NCBI RefSeq assembly: GCF_010093815.1 | Contig: NW_022985549.1 | Location: 3,306,804-3,370,803 of the forward strand | Source: Pseudovirgaria hyperparasitica | Taxonomy: Eukaryota > Ascomycota > Dothideomycetes > Acrospermales > Acrospermaceae | Direction of reading: 5' to 3' | DNA length: 64,000 nucleotides | Shown: piece after piece, positions 47,530 to 58,860 of the stretch | Position numbering within the stretch: position 1 is the first letter of the stretch | Layout: each line of letters starts with the position of its first letter | Notes under the pieces: generated by a model | What the model was told of the DNA's origin: nothing | The model's database searches: none | What the model saw: the letters and a program-made list of their open reading frames with translations, nothing else | Program-made: the position numbers and the translations under genes

Positions 47530-49153
47530 TCAAAACCCCTGCTGCCTCTTCCATTTCTCCTTCCACCCCTCGAACCACGGACTCTCCTCCAACGTATGCA
47601 CCTCCCATCCTTGCTCAATCTTGCCATTCCTGGCCTGTTCTGCGCTCCACTCCCTTAGCGCCGGACACACGACATGCTCGACATGCCATGAATTTTTATA
47701 CTTCATAAGGCTCTCTTTGCCCTCTTCTAGCACCTTCAAGAGCAACAGCGGCACGCGCGGCTCGTCTCTTAGCGCCTCAATTGGGGTAAATAATGCTTTG
47801 AAATTGAATACTATGCCTGCGGATAGGGGGAGACGGCGGAGGGTCTGCCAGTCCACGCGAAGGTGGCAGCGCGAGAGAGTGATTGTGGGGTCTTGGATAT
47901 CGCGGTAGATTTCGTGAGGGTCGCCGGGAGGCATGTAGAGAGGAGTATCGACTTCTAGGCCCCAAGAACCCCGTTGAATCGGCCTGTCCGTGGGTTTCCT
48001 AGCGAAGTACCTGCATCACATGAGTTTCATGTCGCTCAAGAATGTCTCAAGGAAGGGTGCGAGACCCAAGGAGACAATGCATACCGATCCATAGAAAACT
48101 GCATCTTCTCCTTATAATCCGGAATCGGCTGATGAATTTCATCCAGACGAAGCCCGATTTTACTCGCTACGTTCCAGCCGAGACTGGAGCAAATGACCCC
48201 AGCGCGGAAATAGTAGTGACCAGTTTCGGGATCTCGGAGTGTAATAGCGAAATCCTCCGGGACGTGGTTCAACAAGACATGCAAGGGGTGCTCAGATCTC
48301 AGATCAGCCTTAGTACGAAGGATGTCGTTGTGAAAAGTCATGTTTAGCACATCGAGACTGAAGTAGTGCGGGTAACGCGCACATAGAAATTGTAACACCA
48401 TCTCCATGAGCTCTTTGCATGCGAGTTCAGAGCCAGGGAGGTAGTCTAGTACGTTCTTACCGTGCTCCGCGACGAGTTTCTGACGCTGAGATATTTTGGA
48501 CGCGTATTCGTGTTCGAGTTCGATCCACCAGTTGTTCTCCATTTTCATTAGGGCTGTGAACTGTCAGTGTTTACCACTTTGCTTGAGATTGTTGACAAAC
48601 ACATAGTTTGATGATACGGCCATCGAAACGGGCGATAAGGTCTTGGAAGTGCCTTGTCGATGTCGAACTCTGGGTACGGAGCCGGGAGTGAGACGCCGCT
48701 GAGCGTAGCATAGTCTGGAAAGTCACCGAGGGCTTTGATCTCGTCGGAAGAGAATCCTGTCGGTGTGCAAATGACCTCGTTCGTGTCCCAGATAGAGGTC
48801 TCGAGAGGAACACATGTCGTGTTCGATGCGACGTCCTTCAGAGCGACAATCCCGGCGATGGGCTTCTTCAAGTTGACGAGGAGTTCGTTTCCTATCTGGC
48901 CTAACGTCTCCCGACGCTGTGGCGGGAACACGTTTTTATACGACAGTTCTTGAGTACTGAAGGCTTTCTCAGGCCTAATAGATCGAGGCGGGGTGTTCGC
49001 ACCGGAGGTCCGTCGTTTGTAGAACTGTAGACGTAGTAGAATGATCCCTCTTCGTTTTCTGTTGAAGCCTAGATACGACAGGGAAATTACTAGGAAACAT
49101 GCAAACAGTAGGAGTGATGATGATCCAAACGTCCTGTCGAGTTGCAGGTGCAT
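47530..49153 (-). CDS. DUF3445 protein (HODM alpha-subunit-like), membrane-anchored
   Basis: Member of the DUF3445 family, related to heme-dependent oxidative N-demethylase; the reaction in fungi is not established. Three exons, 49153-48601, 48553-48085 and 48010-47530, with introns of 47 and 74 nt, give 500 residues. The start is the first ATG (MHLQLDRTFGSSS), followed by a transmembrane helix (LLLFACFLVISLSYLGF) and a basic stop, so it is probably ER or membrane anchored. Family blocks are FRWPYHQTMSLMKMENNWW across intron 1, RDPETGHYYFRAGVICSSLG, RPIQRGSWGLEVDTPLY, LRVDWQTLRRLP and EEGKESLMKYKNSWH. It lies next to the AT-rich island but has normal composition. Confidence 0.9.
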
Positions 49154-50048
49154 GATGTGTATACGTATACAAATTGGATGAACAGGCAAGACCCGAGGAA
49201 TGTATTCCTGAAAGTATGACTGTGTGAGCGATGCCGCTAACGACACTCGGGATGCTGTATTCTGAAATGTTGTATACGACCCTACCAGTCGAGGCTGTAA
49301 ACACGATTCTTAGCAGTAATGGATACGCGGTTGTGACCGCAAGAGAACGGATAACTGCGAGTGGACACTGAGAGTTATGTCAGTATTAGGTCCATAATAT
49401 ATATTATTGAGCTGCAGGCCCAGATAATCCTGATCGAGTTAAGCTGCAGGGAATGAGAGCGAATGAGCCAGGCGGGGTGGATGGACTTGCTATACAAGGC
49501 AAGAGATGTCTCAACGAAGTGAGAGGTATTGGTGGCCTGATTTCAAACTATAGATGTGGCATTGGCAGGTGTAGCAAGAGAATATTCAGAGGAATGCATC
49601 TTTGTTATTCACATAAAGACCCATGGACCATTGTGATGTCGTTTGCCAGGACCATTGACTACTTGTGCGTCGTTATCGTTGCCCAGGCCTGTGGTGTAAT
49701 CCACATTGAGCCCTGGTCACACTTGGCCTAATCAGGCTAGTAAACCTAGGGTGCACTAAGCTGCAACAGGTCAACGAGTCCTGATTTGAATATGTGTAAG
49801 TTGGTGTGCCTTGATTTCCCCTTTTATGGCTTCTGATACCTAGTATTTGTCTTGTTGAACTTCGGGAAATTTCTTCTCCTGGCATAATCTCCCGTCATGT
49901 CAAACATACAAGCCTATCAGGCTGTGACGACGCTTTACACCGTGACCTGGATACGAATGACATGGCTCGTCATCACTTCCTGTATATGGTTAAATAATCC
50001 AGATGCTGGGGTGTATCATGGAAGAGTCATGTTCGTAATCAAGCTTCG
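49154..50048. other. Intergenic, nothing recognised
   Basis: The interval between the DUF3445 start and the polymerase 3' end. The short frames at 49453 and 49673 have no recognisable domain. Confidence 0.5.
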
Positions 50049-52169
50049 TTAATTCGTGCACCTCTCCCATGGCTCTCGGTACTCGAGTCCCAGTCCCTCA
50101 AACACCTTTCGTTCGGCGTCCTGCCAGCTCCCGCTGACTCCCTCCGGTCCTTCGAGTGGTACCAGTAGCCCACTGCCGCGGTCTCTAACACCACTGCTAT
50201 CGAATTTCCAGTTTTTCACATTCTTGGCGTACCGTCTTACATCCCTTTGGAACGTGGTGCCCCCGCTCCAGCCCATGATGGCGCAGCCCACCGTCCTCCA
50301 TGGCGAGATAATGATATCCACTCGTCGATGTATGTTTGGATTCCTGACATTCCCTGGATTGGCTTCCAGGTCTTCTGCCTTTGTAGACCATTGAGGATGT
50401 TGCCAAACGACAAGTGCTTTGTCCAGAGAATCAAAACCATGCCCGCCGCCAGCACCACTCGCTTTGAATGGTAGAGTTGACTGTTCTCGTAGGCTGTTGT
50501 TCTCGCTGTGGATCAGCGTGTGCGTAATCCATTCTTCTCTTTCTAAGCTGAGCACAATGTCCCTTGCAAGACCTTGCGTGGCCTTGAGGGAGCGGTGCGA
50601 AACAATGACATCCACGTCGCCACTTGCGGATTTTCCTCGCCGATATCCTCCCACAATAACGACTTCAATCCCAGGATCGCGGACTTTGATCGCATGCGTT
50701 CGTATCACTGACACTATAGACTCAACTTCAGACCTTGGAATCGGGTCCAGAAACTCGTCATAGTACTTGACACCAATCTGCTGCACTCGATGCAAATCCT
50801 TCCAGCCGTAGTCGATCACATCGTCCAGATCCTGCCAGCACCGGTCATAGTAAAATTGATGTGCCGTCTGCGCGCCAACGCCCCAGATGTTGTAGAATAA
50901 ATTAAGCTTGACCAAATGCTCATCAGTGGACATTCTCTCTGCCTCCTGGACCCTGCCCGTGTTTTTCCATTCGACCCAGATGTTTGCCAGTTTTGTCTCA
51001 CAGCCCGGCAGCCGTGTTATTTCACGAGGAGTCGTAATCTCATATGGGTATGCAGCTACCGCAGCAATACTAGTCGAGTATGCGCGGACACCAATCTCAT
51101 CCATAATAAGAATTCGTTCAAGCCGAATTTGTTTCAACACTTCTATGAATGCTTGGTTTGGTGGATTAGGGGGCGTAACACGTTGACAAGCATATCGCAG
51201 ACCGCTCTTGACCCAATCTGGCTCCATGGGTATGTCGCTTTCACCGCCTTCATGCTCTGCTGTAGTTTCCAGGGGAAGCTGGCTTGTCTGATGGTGAATC
51301 CTCTTATCAGACATCGCATGCCGTGTCCCAAAGCCGCGACGTTCAGGCAGTGTAGGAACTTGCGGTGTATGTCCTCCAGCATCAGCATTCGCCCGCTCTA
51401 AGATATTTGATGCGAGGTAAGAAGTGGGAATATTCCCTACCCCTCTCACGCTGTGTTCGCAGCCTGGACCGAGTTCACCATCCCTTTGCGTTGCCGACTT
51501 CTGAGGATGAAGTGCACTGACAACCTGTGGTGCTTGTACAGGCCTGCCTTGGTATATCATGTATTCTCGAAGTGATAATAATTTTTGTGCAGTAATGCAA
51601 TCCTCGAGCCAATTCAACTTTATGACCGTGATTGTGTTCATAGGGAACGTACACATGTCCACCAACTCAAGCGCAGGAGGTACTGACAGACTGGGTATAG
51701 AGGAATCATCATGAGGCAAGATGCTTTCCATCCCAAAGTGGGTATCGCTAACAGTAGACTCATTGTCAGTAGTGGAGTGGCCGTCGTTTGGGTCAACTTC
51801 AGCAACGACCAATCCGTCATCGAGTCGTCTACGCTTGGCTAGAGGCTGTACAGTATGAACCGTATCGTCGATTTCTGTTGCAGCTGGCTGAGAGACGGTT
51901 TCCTCAGTCCAAAGCTGAAGCCATCTCAACTCCAGTTTAGCGCGAACTTTCTTCTCTAAGTTAGCGAATGCAAGTCGTGTTTCTTTGATATCGTAGGTCA
52001 AGGTGGCGCCATATTGCAAAAATTTGCTCTCGATATCGTAAAGTGCAGTCTCATCCATATGAACAGGCAGTACGTAAATGGGAGGTAGGTCCGAGAGGTC
52101 CAATCTCGTCGCGGGCGGTGCAGTCGCTTCAGAGTCTGGTGATGTTTGAGTCGAGTTAGGCGATGTCAT
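50049..52169 (-). CDS. X-family DNA polymerase (Pol4 / Pol lambda-mu type) with N-terminal BRCT-like region
   Basis: Gap-filling polymerase of non-homologous end joining and base excision repair; nuclear. Single exon, 706 residues from the first in-frame ATG at 52169 (the frame is open ten codons further upstream, but only from TTG). The N-terminal 200 residues look BRCT-like. The 8-kDa/HhH region has ITRLPGCETKLANIWVEW near 375 and the thumb motif FYNIWGVGAQTAHQFY near 425. The nucleotidyltransferase motif GGYRRGKSASGDVDVIVSH near 505-523 supplies two catalytic aspartates, and RRVDIIIS near 620 the third. The C-terminal thumb has GWSGGTTFQRDVRRYA. All key residues are intact. Confidence 0.94.
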   Translation of the reverse strand: MTSPNSTQTSPDSEATAPPATRLDLSDLPPIYVLPVHMDETALYDIESKFLQYGATLTYDIKETRLAFANLEKKVRAKLELRWLQLWTEETVSQPAATEIDDTVHTVQPLAKRRRLDDGLVVAEVDPNDGHSTTDNESTVSDTHFGMESILPHDDSSIPSLSVPPALELVDMCTFPMNTITVIKLNWLEDCITAQKLLSLREYMIYQGRPVQAPQVVSALHPQKSATQRDGELGPGCEHSVRGVGNIPTSYLASNILERANADAGGHTPQVPTLPERRGFGTRHAMSDKRIHHQTSQLPLETTAEHEGGESDIPMEPDWVKSGLRYACQRVTPPNPPNQAFIEVLKQIRLERILIMDEIGVRAYSTSIAAVAAYPYEITTPREITRLPGCETKLANIWVEWKNTGRVQEAERMSTDEHLVKLNLFYNIWGVGAQTAHQFYYDRCWQDLDDVIDYGWKDLHRVQQIGVKYYDEFLDPIPRSEVESIVSVIRTHAIKVRDPGIEVVIVGGYRRGKSASGDVDVIVSHRSLKATQGLARDIVLSLEREEWITHTLIHSENNSLREQSTLPFKASGAGGGHGFDSLDKALVVWQHPQWSTKAEDLEANPGNVRNPNIHRRVDIIISPWRTVGCAIMGWSGGTTFQRDVRRYAKNVKNWKFDSSGVRDRGSGLLVPLEGPEGVSGSWQDAERKVFEGLGLEYREPWERCTN

Positions 52170-53877
52170 GTCTGCGAATTCAGAAGATATGCGGGGCAAG
52201 TGTCAAATGGCTTGACATTGTGTAAACAATCCTAGGATGTTAAATTGGGCCTGTGGAGCGCGCGCGCGTTGATCGCTACGTGTTTTCGAATGAGTATCGT
52301 GAGTTATAATCTGACAAACCACAGTATGTGCATGTATCGCGATGTCTCGTACTGTGCACATAACTGATGTGCGAGATGGTTGCATTGATGGTTGTTCCAG
52401 GTTGGCCATGGATCAGCTTGGGACTTGACACAGAAATACGCTAGGCCGAACGTGGTAAGCTGGAAGAGCCATTGGTTTCTGACGGACTCACGGACGATCT
52501 TAGGCGCGGTAGACTCGGGGACTATGAGAGGTCTCTACCTGAGAATGTAGTTAACAAACATGAAGAGAAACCTATAATTAATAATAATTCACTAGTTCTT
52601 GGCTTTGTTTCCATGTATCTGGGACAATCGGATCTGCCCGTCCCTCGGCTTGTATCGTACAATGCGTCGTTAATGGCACAGTCTCTACATGGTCCTACAA
52701 AGCTCTTAGTATGTACATCTATGTTTTGAGCACCTTATCTATAACACTTTCTCTGTTATGAGCTTGATTGAGTATCTGTTTTGGGTTACGGGGGTTACAA
52801 ATAGCTTCCTCGACCGTTCTCCCAGCTTATATGCGAGGTTGTCACTTCCCGACCGCGAAATTTAACCACATCGTATTCTGACATTGGCAATAAGAAACAC
52901 TCCAGGCGCACCTACATGAGGGTAGCTGTTAGTTGTAGGTGTTGATAACTTGAAGGCAGGTTGCTTAGCATCACGCGTTGAGTCAACGACCTGTGTAGGT
53001 AGGTAGGCAGCAGTACATATTCGAGGGACAAGAAGATAAATTGCGAGATCACGTGTCGTCGCGAAATGTCCGCGTTATTAGTCACGTCACAATTCTAGCA
53101 CTACATACGAGCTACGGAAACACCCTTGATCATGACGACTACACGTATTCCGTCATGCCACTTGCTACCCCAGATTATACTTTGATGGGGATCCGACAGC
53201 CACCAAGGTACGCTACTGTGTCTGGAGCCCTGAGTAAGGATTTCTGCAGTAATTGAGATCATCATGATCCGTCGACTATGCACGATCGTTCGCCAATGAC
53301 TGCGAGATCTCGACGCTCGACGCTTTGTGGGTCTGCCCCATGGCTTTGGCAACAGACCCTACCTGTCTCGCGCCATCAGCTTCAAAGCAGGCGCGCCTAT
53401 GAGTCTGCTTCCGTTTGAGGCTACTTTATTGGTCAATACGTGCGACAAACGAAAGACTCTACCATGATAACTCAATGGACACTACCAACACTCCTTTCCA
53501 GACCTTGGCCGATGTTATGCGAGATGTGCTAGATTGCAGGAACAATGACAGGGGTTCATGTCAAACAGCGATCAGATTGGTCCAGGGCTCCCAAGACCCA
53601 GCCGCATAATGCATTTCGTGTGCAACGGTGATGCGTTGATTGAAGACCATCTGAATTTATGAGATATCGATAGCATCATCAATTCAACAGATCGAAGATC
53701 CGTCCAAGTTGACAACGGTCTAGGCATCGAACCACTATGCTTTTTACATTCGAGATTTCAAATATAAGTACTGGCATTTCGACTGACCATGTCAAACCTA
53801 TACCATTTCAACCCAACAATTACAATCTTCCACGATACAACAATTTCAGAGCCAAGCAACCAACGCTTAACACCAAT
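52170..53877. other. Intergenic, nothing recognised
   Basis: 1.7 kb between the polymerase and the small KGG-type gene, including both divergent promoters. Short frames at 52472, 53041 and 53415 have no recognisable family. Confidence 0.5.
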
Positions 53878-54236
53878 ATGTCTGACTACAAGCCCACAGG
53901 TAAGTCCCAACCACCATCTTTCATTCCCGTGGTCATCCCAGTGTCCCTCAAACTCCATGTACATCAACATCATCTTCCACTGAAGTAACACCCAACATAG
54001 AGCACGACGGTCTCCGTCAAGATGGCCAGCCTGACAAGCGCGTTGGAACAGGCCAGTTTGCCGGCGGCAAAGTTGACCCCGTTGAAGCTGGCAAAGCGGG
54101 CGGCCACTCTTCTGGTGGTACCGGCGACAGCAGCGATTCCACCACGTCTTCCGGTGCTGGAGGTGGTGGCAAGGGCCAGTTCGCCGGCGGGAAGGTGGAT
54201 CCCGTTGAAGCAGGGAGGAAAGGTGGAAAATCGTAG
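53878..54236 (+). CDS. Small KGG-type repeat protein, fungal stress/conidiation-like
   Basis: An 85-residue hydrophilic protein in two exons, 53878-53899 and 54001-54236, with a 101-nt intron. Exon 1 encodes only MSDYKPT plus one base. The protein carries EHDGLRQDGQPDKRVG and two copies of GQFAGGKVDPVEAG, each followed by KAGG or RKGG, separated by a Ser/Thr/Gly linker. Similar small proteins are common in filamentous ascomycetes and resemble Con-10/KGG stress proteins in size and Gly/Lys/Asp composition. A role in stress or sporulation is only an inference. It is cytosolic by default, with no signal peptide. The ORF is too short and split to stand out without splicing. Confidence 0.85.
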
Positions 54237-55177
54237 ATATGGGCGTGCATCAAAAAGGTTGAAGTGGAACTCTATAAAGTGGGACACCCATTGCGTAATG
54301 CCAGATTTACGCCGCATTTGTAACGACAAAATATACAAGCTCTCTCGTTCTGTGGCTCAGGACTCTTTGTGAATCACAATTTGATTTGTATCATCAACTT
54401 CCTATTGTTTGTGTTGAATGTTCACGCCTGTCACCCTTGGCACGATCTGCCTCATAACCTGAATTCGATGCACTCACATAAGCCGGACGTAATGACAATT
54501 CATAGCAGTGATACTAGTCTTGCAGTTGCCTCTCCACAATCTACTCGGCTGTGTGTGCGGCTGACCTTATTACCACGTGGATATTACAAATCTACCTTAC
54601 TTATGTCCGAACTATAACGTTAAGGTCGGACTTTGATTGATGAGCTGTACAGGATCTTGAGCGCGGCAATGAGGGCGCAGCTAAATAAATAAATAAAAAG
54701 TCAAAATAAGGACCTTTTGCCCTAGATACAAGATTACAGTTTCAACTGTTCAAGTTTTACATGCATATATGTTGGTGGCCAGGCTGATGTTTGATTTGAT
54801 ACTTGGCGCTCGCTTTCGCGTAGCAGCACGAATGGCACTCGTTGAACTCTGTCATCCTGTCATCCGGAGAGCGTGGTTGATTTAAATATTCAGTTCACAG
54901 TAGAACGCAAACTTGGCAAATCCAGCCTCTTCTGCGGGTTGAGCGCTCAGCCTCACGCTCCAACCGCCTGATAGCTTCTTGGCCTGTATCGACGGCCTTT
55001 CAGCCGTATATTCCTTCGCTACAGCAGAGCTCATCTACTACCAATCTACAATGGCGCCTAAGCTTCGAATGTAAGCAGTCCATGGCGCATACAAATCTCA
55101 TATAGACCGCGTGTCCTGCCACGAATGCCCTCTAAACCATCCTCCGGTCTTTCTGTCCCACGTCACTTCGTTCCCCC
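54237..55177. other. Intergenic, nothing recognised
   Basis: The interval before the PAN-like gene. Short frames at 54369 and 55125 are unsupported; the latter overlaps the real gene in another frame. Confidence 0.5.
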
Positions 55178-55930
55178 ATGGAAGTCGCATATTCAGGCCT
55201 CGAGGTTGACCCTAAACACAGTGGTCTTGAAATCAACCGGGTGCCATACTCTGACCTCACACCGCCGAGCGCTAGCTACTACCAAGCCAACCCACTCCAC
55301 AATGTCTCACCGGTCGAATCTGGATTACCCGACAAACGATCTTTCCTGTCAAGACACTATAAAGCTATTCCCTTCACTCTCATGGCAATCATCGTGGCTC
55401 TGTGCGTCGGCGGCGGCGTCGGCGCAGCGCTCGCAGTCAACAACGCGCGGACCGCCTGTCATGCATCCCAAACATCACAACCAGAGACGTCGCCTCCATC
55501 AGCAGACTCCGCGTCGCCATCTCCCACCCTCAGCATCGCGCCCTACGACCTGCAGCTCGGGCCACAGATAACGGCTCTACCACTGCCTGCAGCGCAAAAC
55601 TTCACTTACATCGCATTGCAAGACAAGACGACCTACGATGTCATCTACGGCGGTAATATTGAGGACTGGACGCACCATGTTGCGGAGACTATCACGCCAA
55701 GCTTTGAAGCTTGTGTGGAGACGTGTGCGAATTCGAATGAGCTCGTAGCTGCGCTAGGCGATGGAGACGGGAGAGATGGGTGGAAGGGACCGAATGCATG
55801 TCGGGCGGTCGTGTGGGTTCCGGGGGCGACAGGCGTTAATCCGATGAACTGTTTTTTGAAAGGCGTGATGGGGGAGATCACGGGTAAGGCAGGGCAGGGC
55901 CCGCAATGGATTGCTGTGAGGAGGGGATAG
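55178..55930 (+). CDS. Single-pass membrane protein with PAN/apple-like ectodomain
   Basis: A 250-residue type II membrane protein of a layout common in Dothideomycetes. The cytosolic N-terminus has YSGLEVDPKHSGLEINR, then a basic residue pair and one helix (IPFTLMAIIVALCVGGGVGA), then a Ser/Pro linker and an ectodomain. The ectodomain cysteines, FEACVETCAN, NACRAVVWVP and NCFLKG, follow the PAN/apple pattern, in which disulfides frame a carbohydrate- or protein-binding surface. It is a single exon from ATG 55178. The partner is unknown. It is convergent with the acinus-like gene, whose stop is 169 bp away. Confidence 0.82.
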   Translation: MEVAYSGLEVDPKHSGLEINRVPYSDLTPPSASYYQANPLHNVSPVESGLPDKRSFLSRHYKAIPFTLMAIIVALCVGGGVGAALAVNNARTACHASQTSQPETSPPSADSASPSPTLSIAPYDLQLGPQITALPLPAAQNFTYIALQDKTTYDVIYGGNIEDWTHHVAETITPSFEACVETCANSNELVAALGDGDGRDGWKGPNACRAVVWVPGATGVNPMNCFLKGVMGEITGKAGQGPQWIAVRRG

Positions 55931-56098
55931 ATGGGGTAAAGAAGAAGATGATGGCCGGGTGATGGGACAAGTGAGAGGCAGGTACTGGCGAAATAAGCAT
56001 CTCAGCCTCCATGATCGCTATAGACATAGCCTTCAGCGAAGGTCATGGCAGCAATGCGTGCCATTTCAAACCGACTTTCGAACAGCCGTCCATTTATC

Positions 56099-58057
56099 TT
56101 AACCACCCCTGCCCCTTAATCTCCCGCGTCCTCTTCCACCCAAACCCCACGTCTTCCCTCCCCCACCATTAAAGAGCGGCCCATTGTCCACTATACGGCC
56201 ATCTTCATCAAACACAAGCTTCCGCAACTCTTCACCCGATTTGATCCGCCCATCCCAGTCTCGACTCGTGTCATGCCTAATCTCCTCAAGACGCGCCGAA
56301 GCCGTCTTGTCTTCGACGCTCAGAAAGTATAAGAACGGCTTTGCCTTTGTTTTTGAAAACATTTGGTCCAATGTCTGGAACGGCCTTTGAGTGGCAGGGT
56401 TCTCAACGCGCGGCGGAGGCACGCGTGCCGGGCCTGGCTCTTGTACGAGACCACGACGAGAAGGATGGATAGTAGATTCGCTGTATTCGCCTGTGCGGTG
56501 CGGTTCGTAGTCGCTTGACCGTCCTGATTCGAAGTCACTCGGTCGCCTCTGCTCATAGTCATTGCGAGGGCCGGTCGGCGGGTTGAAGTCATTCGGATGC
56601 ATAAGTCGGCGACCGGGGAGTGGCGCACCAGAAGTTCCGGCTTCACCAAAAAAAGCTTTGTCATTGCGGTACGTGACCTCCCAGCGACGGGCCATACGGC
56701 CGTGTTCCCTGGCTGCGATTTCCTCAGTTTCGATCCAGTTTTCGACAGCTTCCTCGGGTACGAAGTCTACGAAAAGGGGCTTGCGAGTCTTCTCTGCCGG
56801 CCAAACGATTTCATGCAATGCAGCTCTGACCCGAGATGCAGCGTTCATGGATGTAAAGATGGCGAAGGCGTGCGTCCGGATTGGATCGAGGTAGAAGGCC
56901 TGGAGTAGAGTGCTATTTGGGGATGACCCAGGAGGTGTAGCAAGCGCTATGAGGTGACTACGTAGCACTTGAGGTTGGAGAGGACGCGTGAAATTTCGAA
57001 TATAAATGGCAGTGCTTGCTGGGTGGAGCGCGCGTGTGACTTCTCGCGATTGTGTATTGACGGTGGTCTTCCTATCCGCCGCCTCAACAGATTTTGTTGA
57101 GAACAAAGTCTTGTAGCGAGCATTATTAGGAATGACTTTCGTGGGAGATGCAGTTGCTCTGTTGCTCTCTGCTGAAATTTCTTTCGGATTTGGTTCATCT
57201 TTCAAAGGCTCCGAGGAGGCAGTATCTCCCGCCTGTGACAAGGGTTTCTCAATTGAAGTGCCACCTGCAGTCTCCTCCTCAACTTCCGATGCATCCATGT
57301 CCATGTCAGCGTCGCTGTTATATGATGCCGCGCTTATAGCGGGTTCCTGGGTACTGACTCCTTCGTCGTTCACCGGCTCGGGTCGAGCTGAGGCCTCAGA
57401 GTTCAAGGCGTTTAGCACTTGGGTCTTTCTAGCGTCTACTACGTCGACATCACTGTCCTCTTTCAAATGAACAGCCCCGCCTAGCTCTTCATCGATCCTT
57501 TGTTTCTTCTTTGTCGCCTCTGCTGTTCCAATCGGAGGCGTCGCACTTCGTCTCTTCCGCTTGCGAGTCTCCTCTGCGAGTTCTTCTGTGTTGAGTCTCG
57601 AAAGCGTTGGAGCTACTGAGGGCTGCGTCGCCCTGTCGACTGCATTTTCGGCTACGTCTTGTTCTAACGGAGATTCCTTAGACGTGACCACGGGTGTATG
57701 TGGTAAAGAGGGGGCAGAGGTTGAGACACGCGGGTCGATTATGGCAACATCAATCGATGGTGTATTTAACTTTGACTGGGTAGTCTCCACAGGATCCTCC
57801 TTGTCCGTAGTCGGTGCTTCTGCCGTTTCAGCAGGACTTGGATCGCTATGTAAGGTTTCAGGCGACTCCTCTTTGTTGATCTCTAATGGTAGGGCTTGTT
57901 GTGACGCTTGCGAATTGTCGGACTCTGCGTTTTGGCGATCCCACTGCTCCAACGCCTCAACAATTTGATGCTTCAGCTTCAGGCCTGTGGGAGGTATGTT
58001 TCGCGCTTTGAGCACCTGCCTGAGCTCTGCTACAGTGCATTTACTATAGTCCGCCAT
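56099..58057 (-). CDS. Acinus-like SAP / RSB-motif RNA-processing protein
   Basis: Likely fungal counterpart of acinus, a nuclear scaffold of the ASAP/PSAP complex that links RNA splicing and the exon junction complex. Single exon, 652 residues. SAP domain at residues 5-38 (CTVAELRQVLKARNIPPTG). The central region is acidic and disordered. An RRM-like domain spans about 350-435 (AIYIRNFTRPL, AFAIFTSMNAASRVRAAL, KPLFVDFVPEE). Near 560-590, KTKAKPFLYFLSVEDKTASA matches the RNPS1-SAP18-binding (RSB) motif of acinus, and the C-terminus is an RG-rich tail (GGRGRGRLRGRGG). The order of domains supports the call more than any single motif. Confidence 0.88.
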   Translation of the reverse strand: MADYSKCTVAELRQVLKARNIPPTGLKLKHQIVEALEQWDRQNAESDNSQASQQALPLEINKEESPETLHSDPSPAETAEAPTTDKEDPVETTQSKLNTPSIDVAIIDPRVSTSAPSLPHTPVVTSKESPLEQDVAENAVDRATQPSVAPTLSRLNTEELAEETRKRKRRSATPPIGTAEATKKKQRIDEELGGAVHLKEDSDVDVVDARKTQVLNALNSEASARPEPVNDEGVSTQEPAISAASYNSDADMDMDASEVEEETAGGTSIEKPLSQAGDTASSEPLKDEPNPKEISAESNRATASPTKVIPNNARYKTLFSTKSVEAADRKTTVNTQSREVTRALHPASTAIYIRNFTRPLQPQVLRSHLIALATPPGSSPNSTLLQAFYLDPIRTHAFAIFTSMNAASRVRAALHEIVWPAEKTRKPLFVDFVPEEAVENWIETEEIAAREHGRMARRWEVTYRNDKAFFGEAGTSGAPLPGRRLMHPNDFNPPTGPRNDYEQRRPSDFESGRSSDYEPHRTGEYSESTIHPSRRGLVQEPGPARVPPPRVENPATQRPFQTLDQMFSKTKAKPFLYFLSVEDKTASARLEEIRHDTSRDWDGRIKSGEELRKLVFDEDGRIVDNGPLFNGGGGKTWGLGGRGRGRLRGRGG

Positions 58058-58860
58058 GATACATGCGCGCTAGCATAGGTGTTATACCCAGGATTTGGTA
58101 GACAAGGGAAGTTGATTCGACTAATTTCAAGACACGCCCGTGCAGTGAGAGTATGTGACTGGTCGGGCAGTCCGTAGTGGACTGTGTTGACTCAGAGTAT
58201 ATTATGCTGTCTACGTAGTAGAGCATACGAAAGCTAAAGTCCGGTATGATGGTATGGTGTGGTGAAGATTGTTTGCGAATCTGTAAATGCCCATGGATTC
58301 AAGCTCCGTGAAGCAAGGTCTGTGCGCAATACACGTGATGATGTAAGATTGTACTAAATCTGCGCTTCATTTAATTAGTAGCTAGATAGTATTGTAAAAG
58401 ACCATTCTCTAAACCCTTGGACTGCGTAACCGCACCCTATTGCTGTTCTACTATTACTACTTCTCGAAAACCCATAAATCGGTACGCGCCAGCGACAGCG
58501 GTCATAAAGCTCCTTAGCAGAGCTACTGGAGAATGCTATTCCTGTGTCTGAAGGGAAATCTCAAAGGCAAAGGGGAGTTCTTTGAAAGCGTGTACTGACA
58601 GACGAGGGTATATGATACCAGCGCCATAGTTAGAACTGGGGTTCAATAGATAATTGATGGGATGTGGATGTGTATCTACCTGTATAGTTGGATCCGTGAG
58701 TTTATTATTTACGTGGTAACCGAAATGTTCATAGTAGTTGACATGCGCATTTCAAGCACCTATGGATAAAGGCTGTAGGATTAAGCCATGATGCCGCTAA
58801 TTACTTCGATTCAGCTTCTCAATAACGTCGAAAGCAATGTAAATAGCCATGCTACAGTTA
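58058..58860. other. Intergenic, nothing recognised
   Basis: About 800 bp between the acinus-like start and the LAM gene 3' end. No gene or RNA is supported. Confidence 0.5.

Noticed and set aside
50916-51401. 161-codon plus frame
   Set aside because: Antisense shadow of the X-family polymerase, which has intact catalytic motifs on the minus strand.
53970-54338. 122-codon minus frame
   Set aside because: Antisense of the small KGG-type gene; its repeats mirror the sense-strand duplication.
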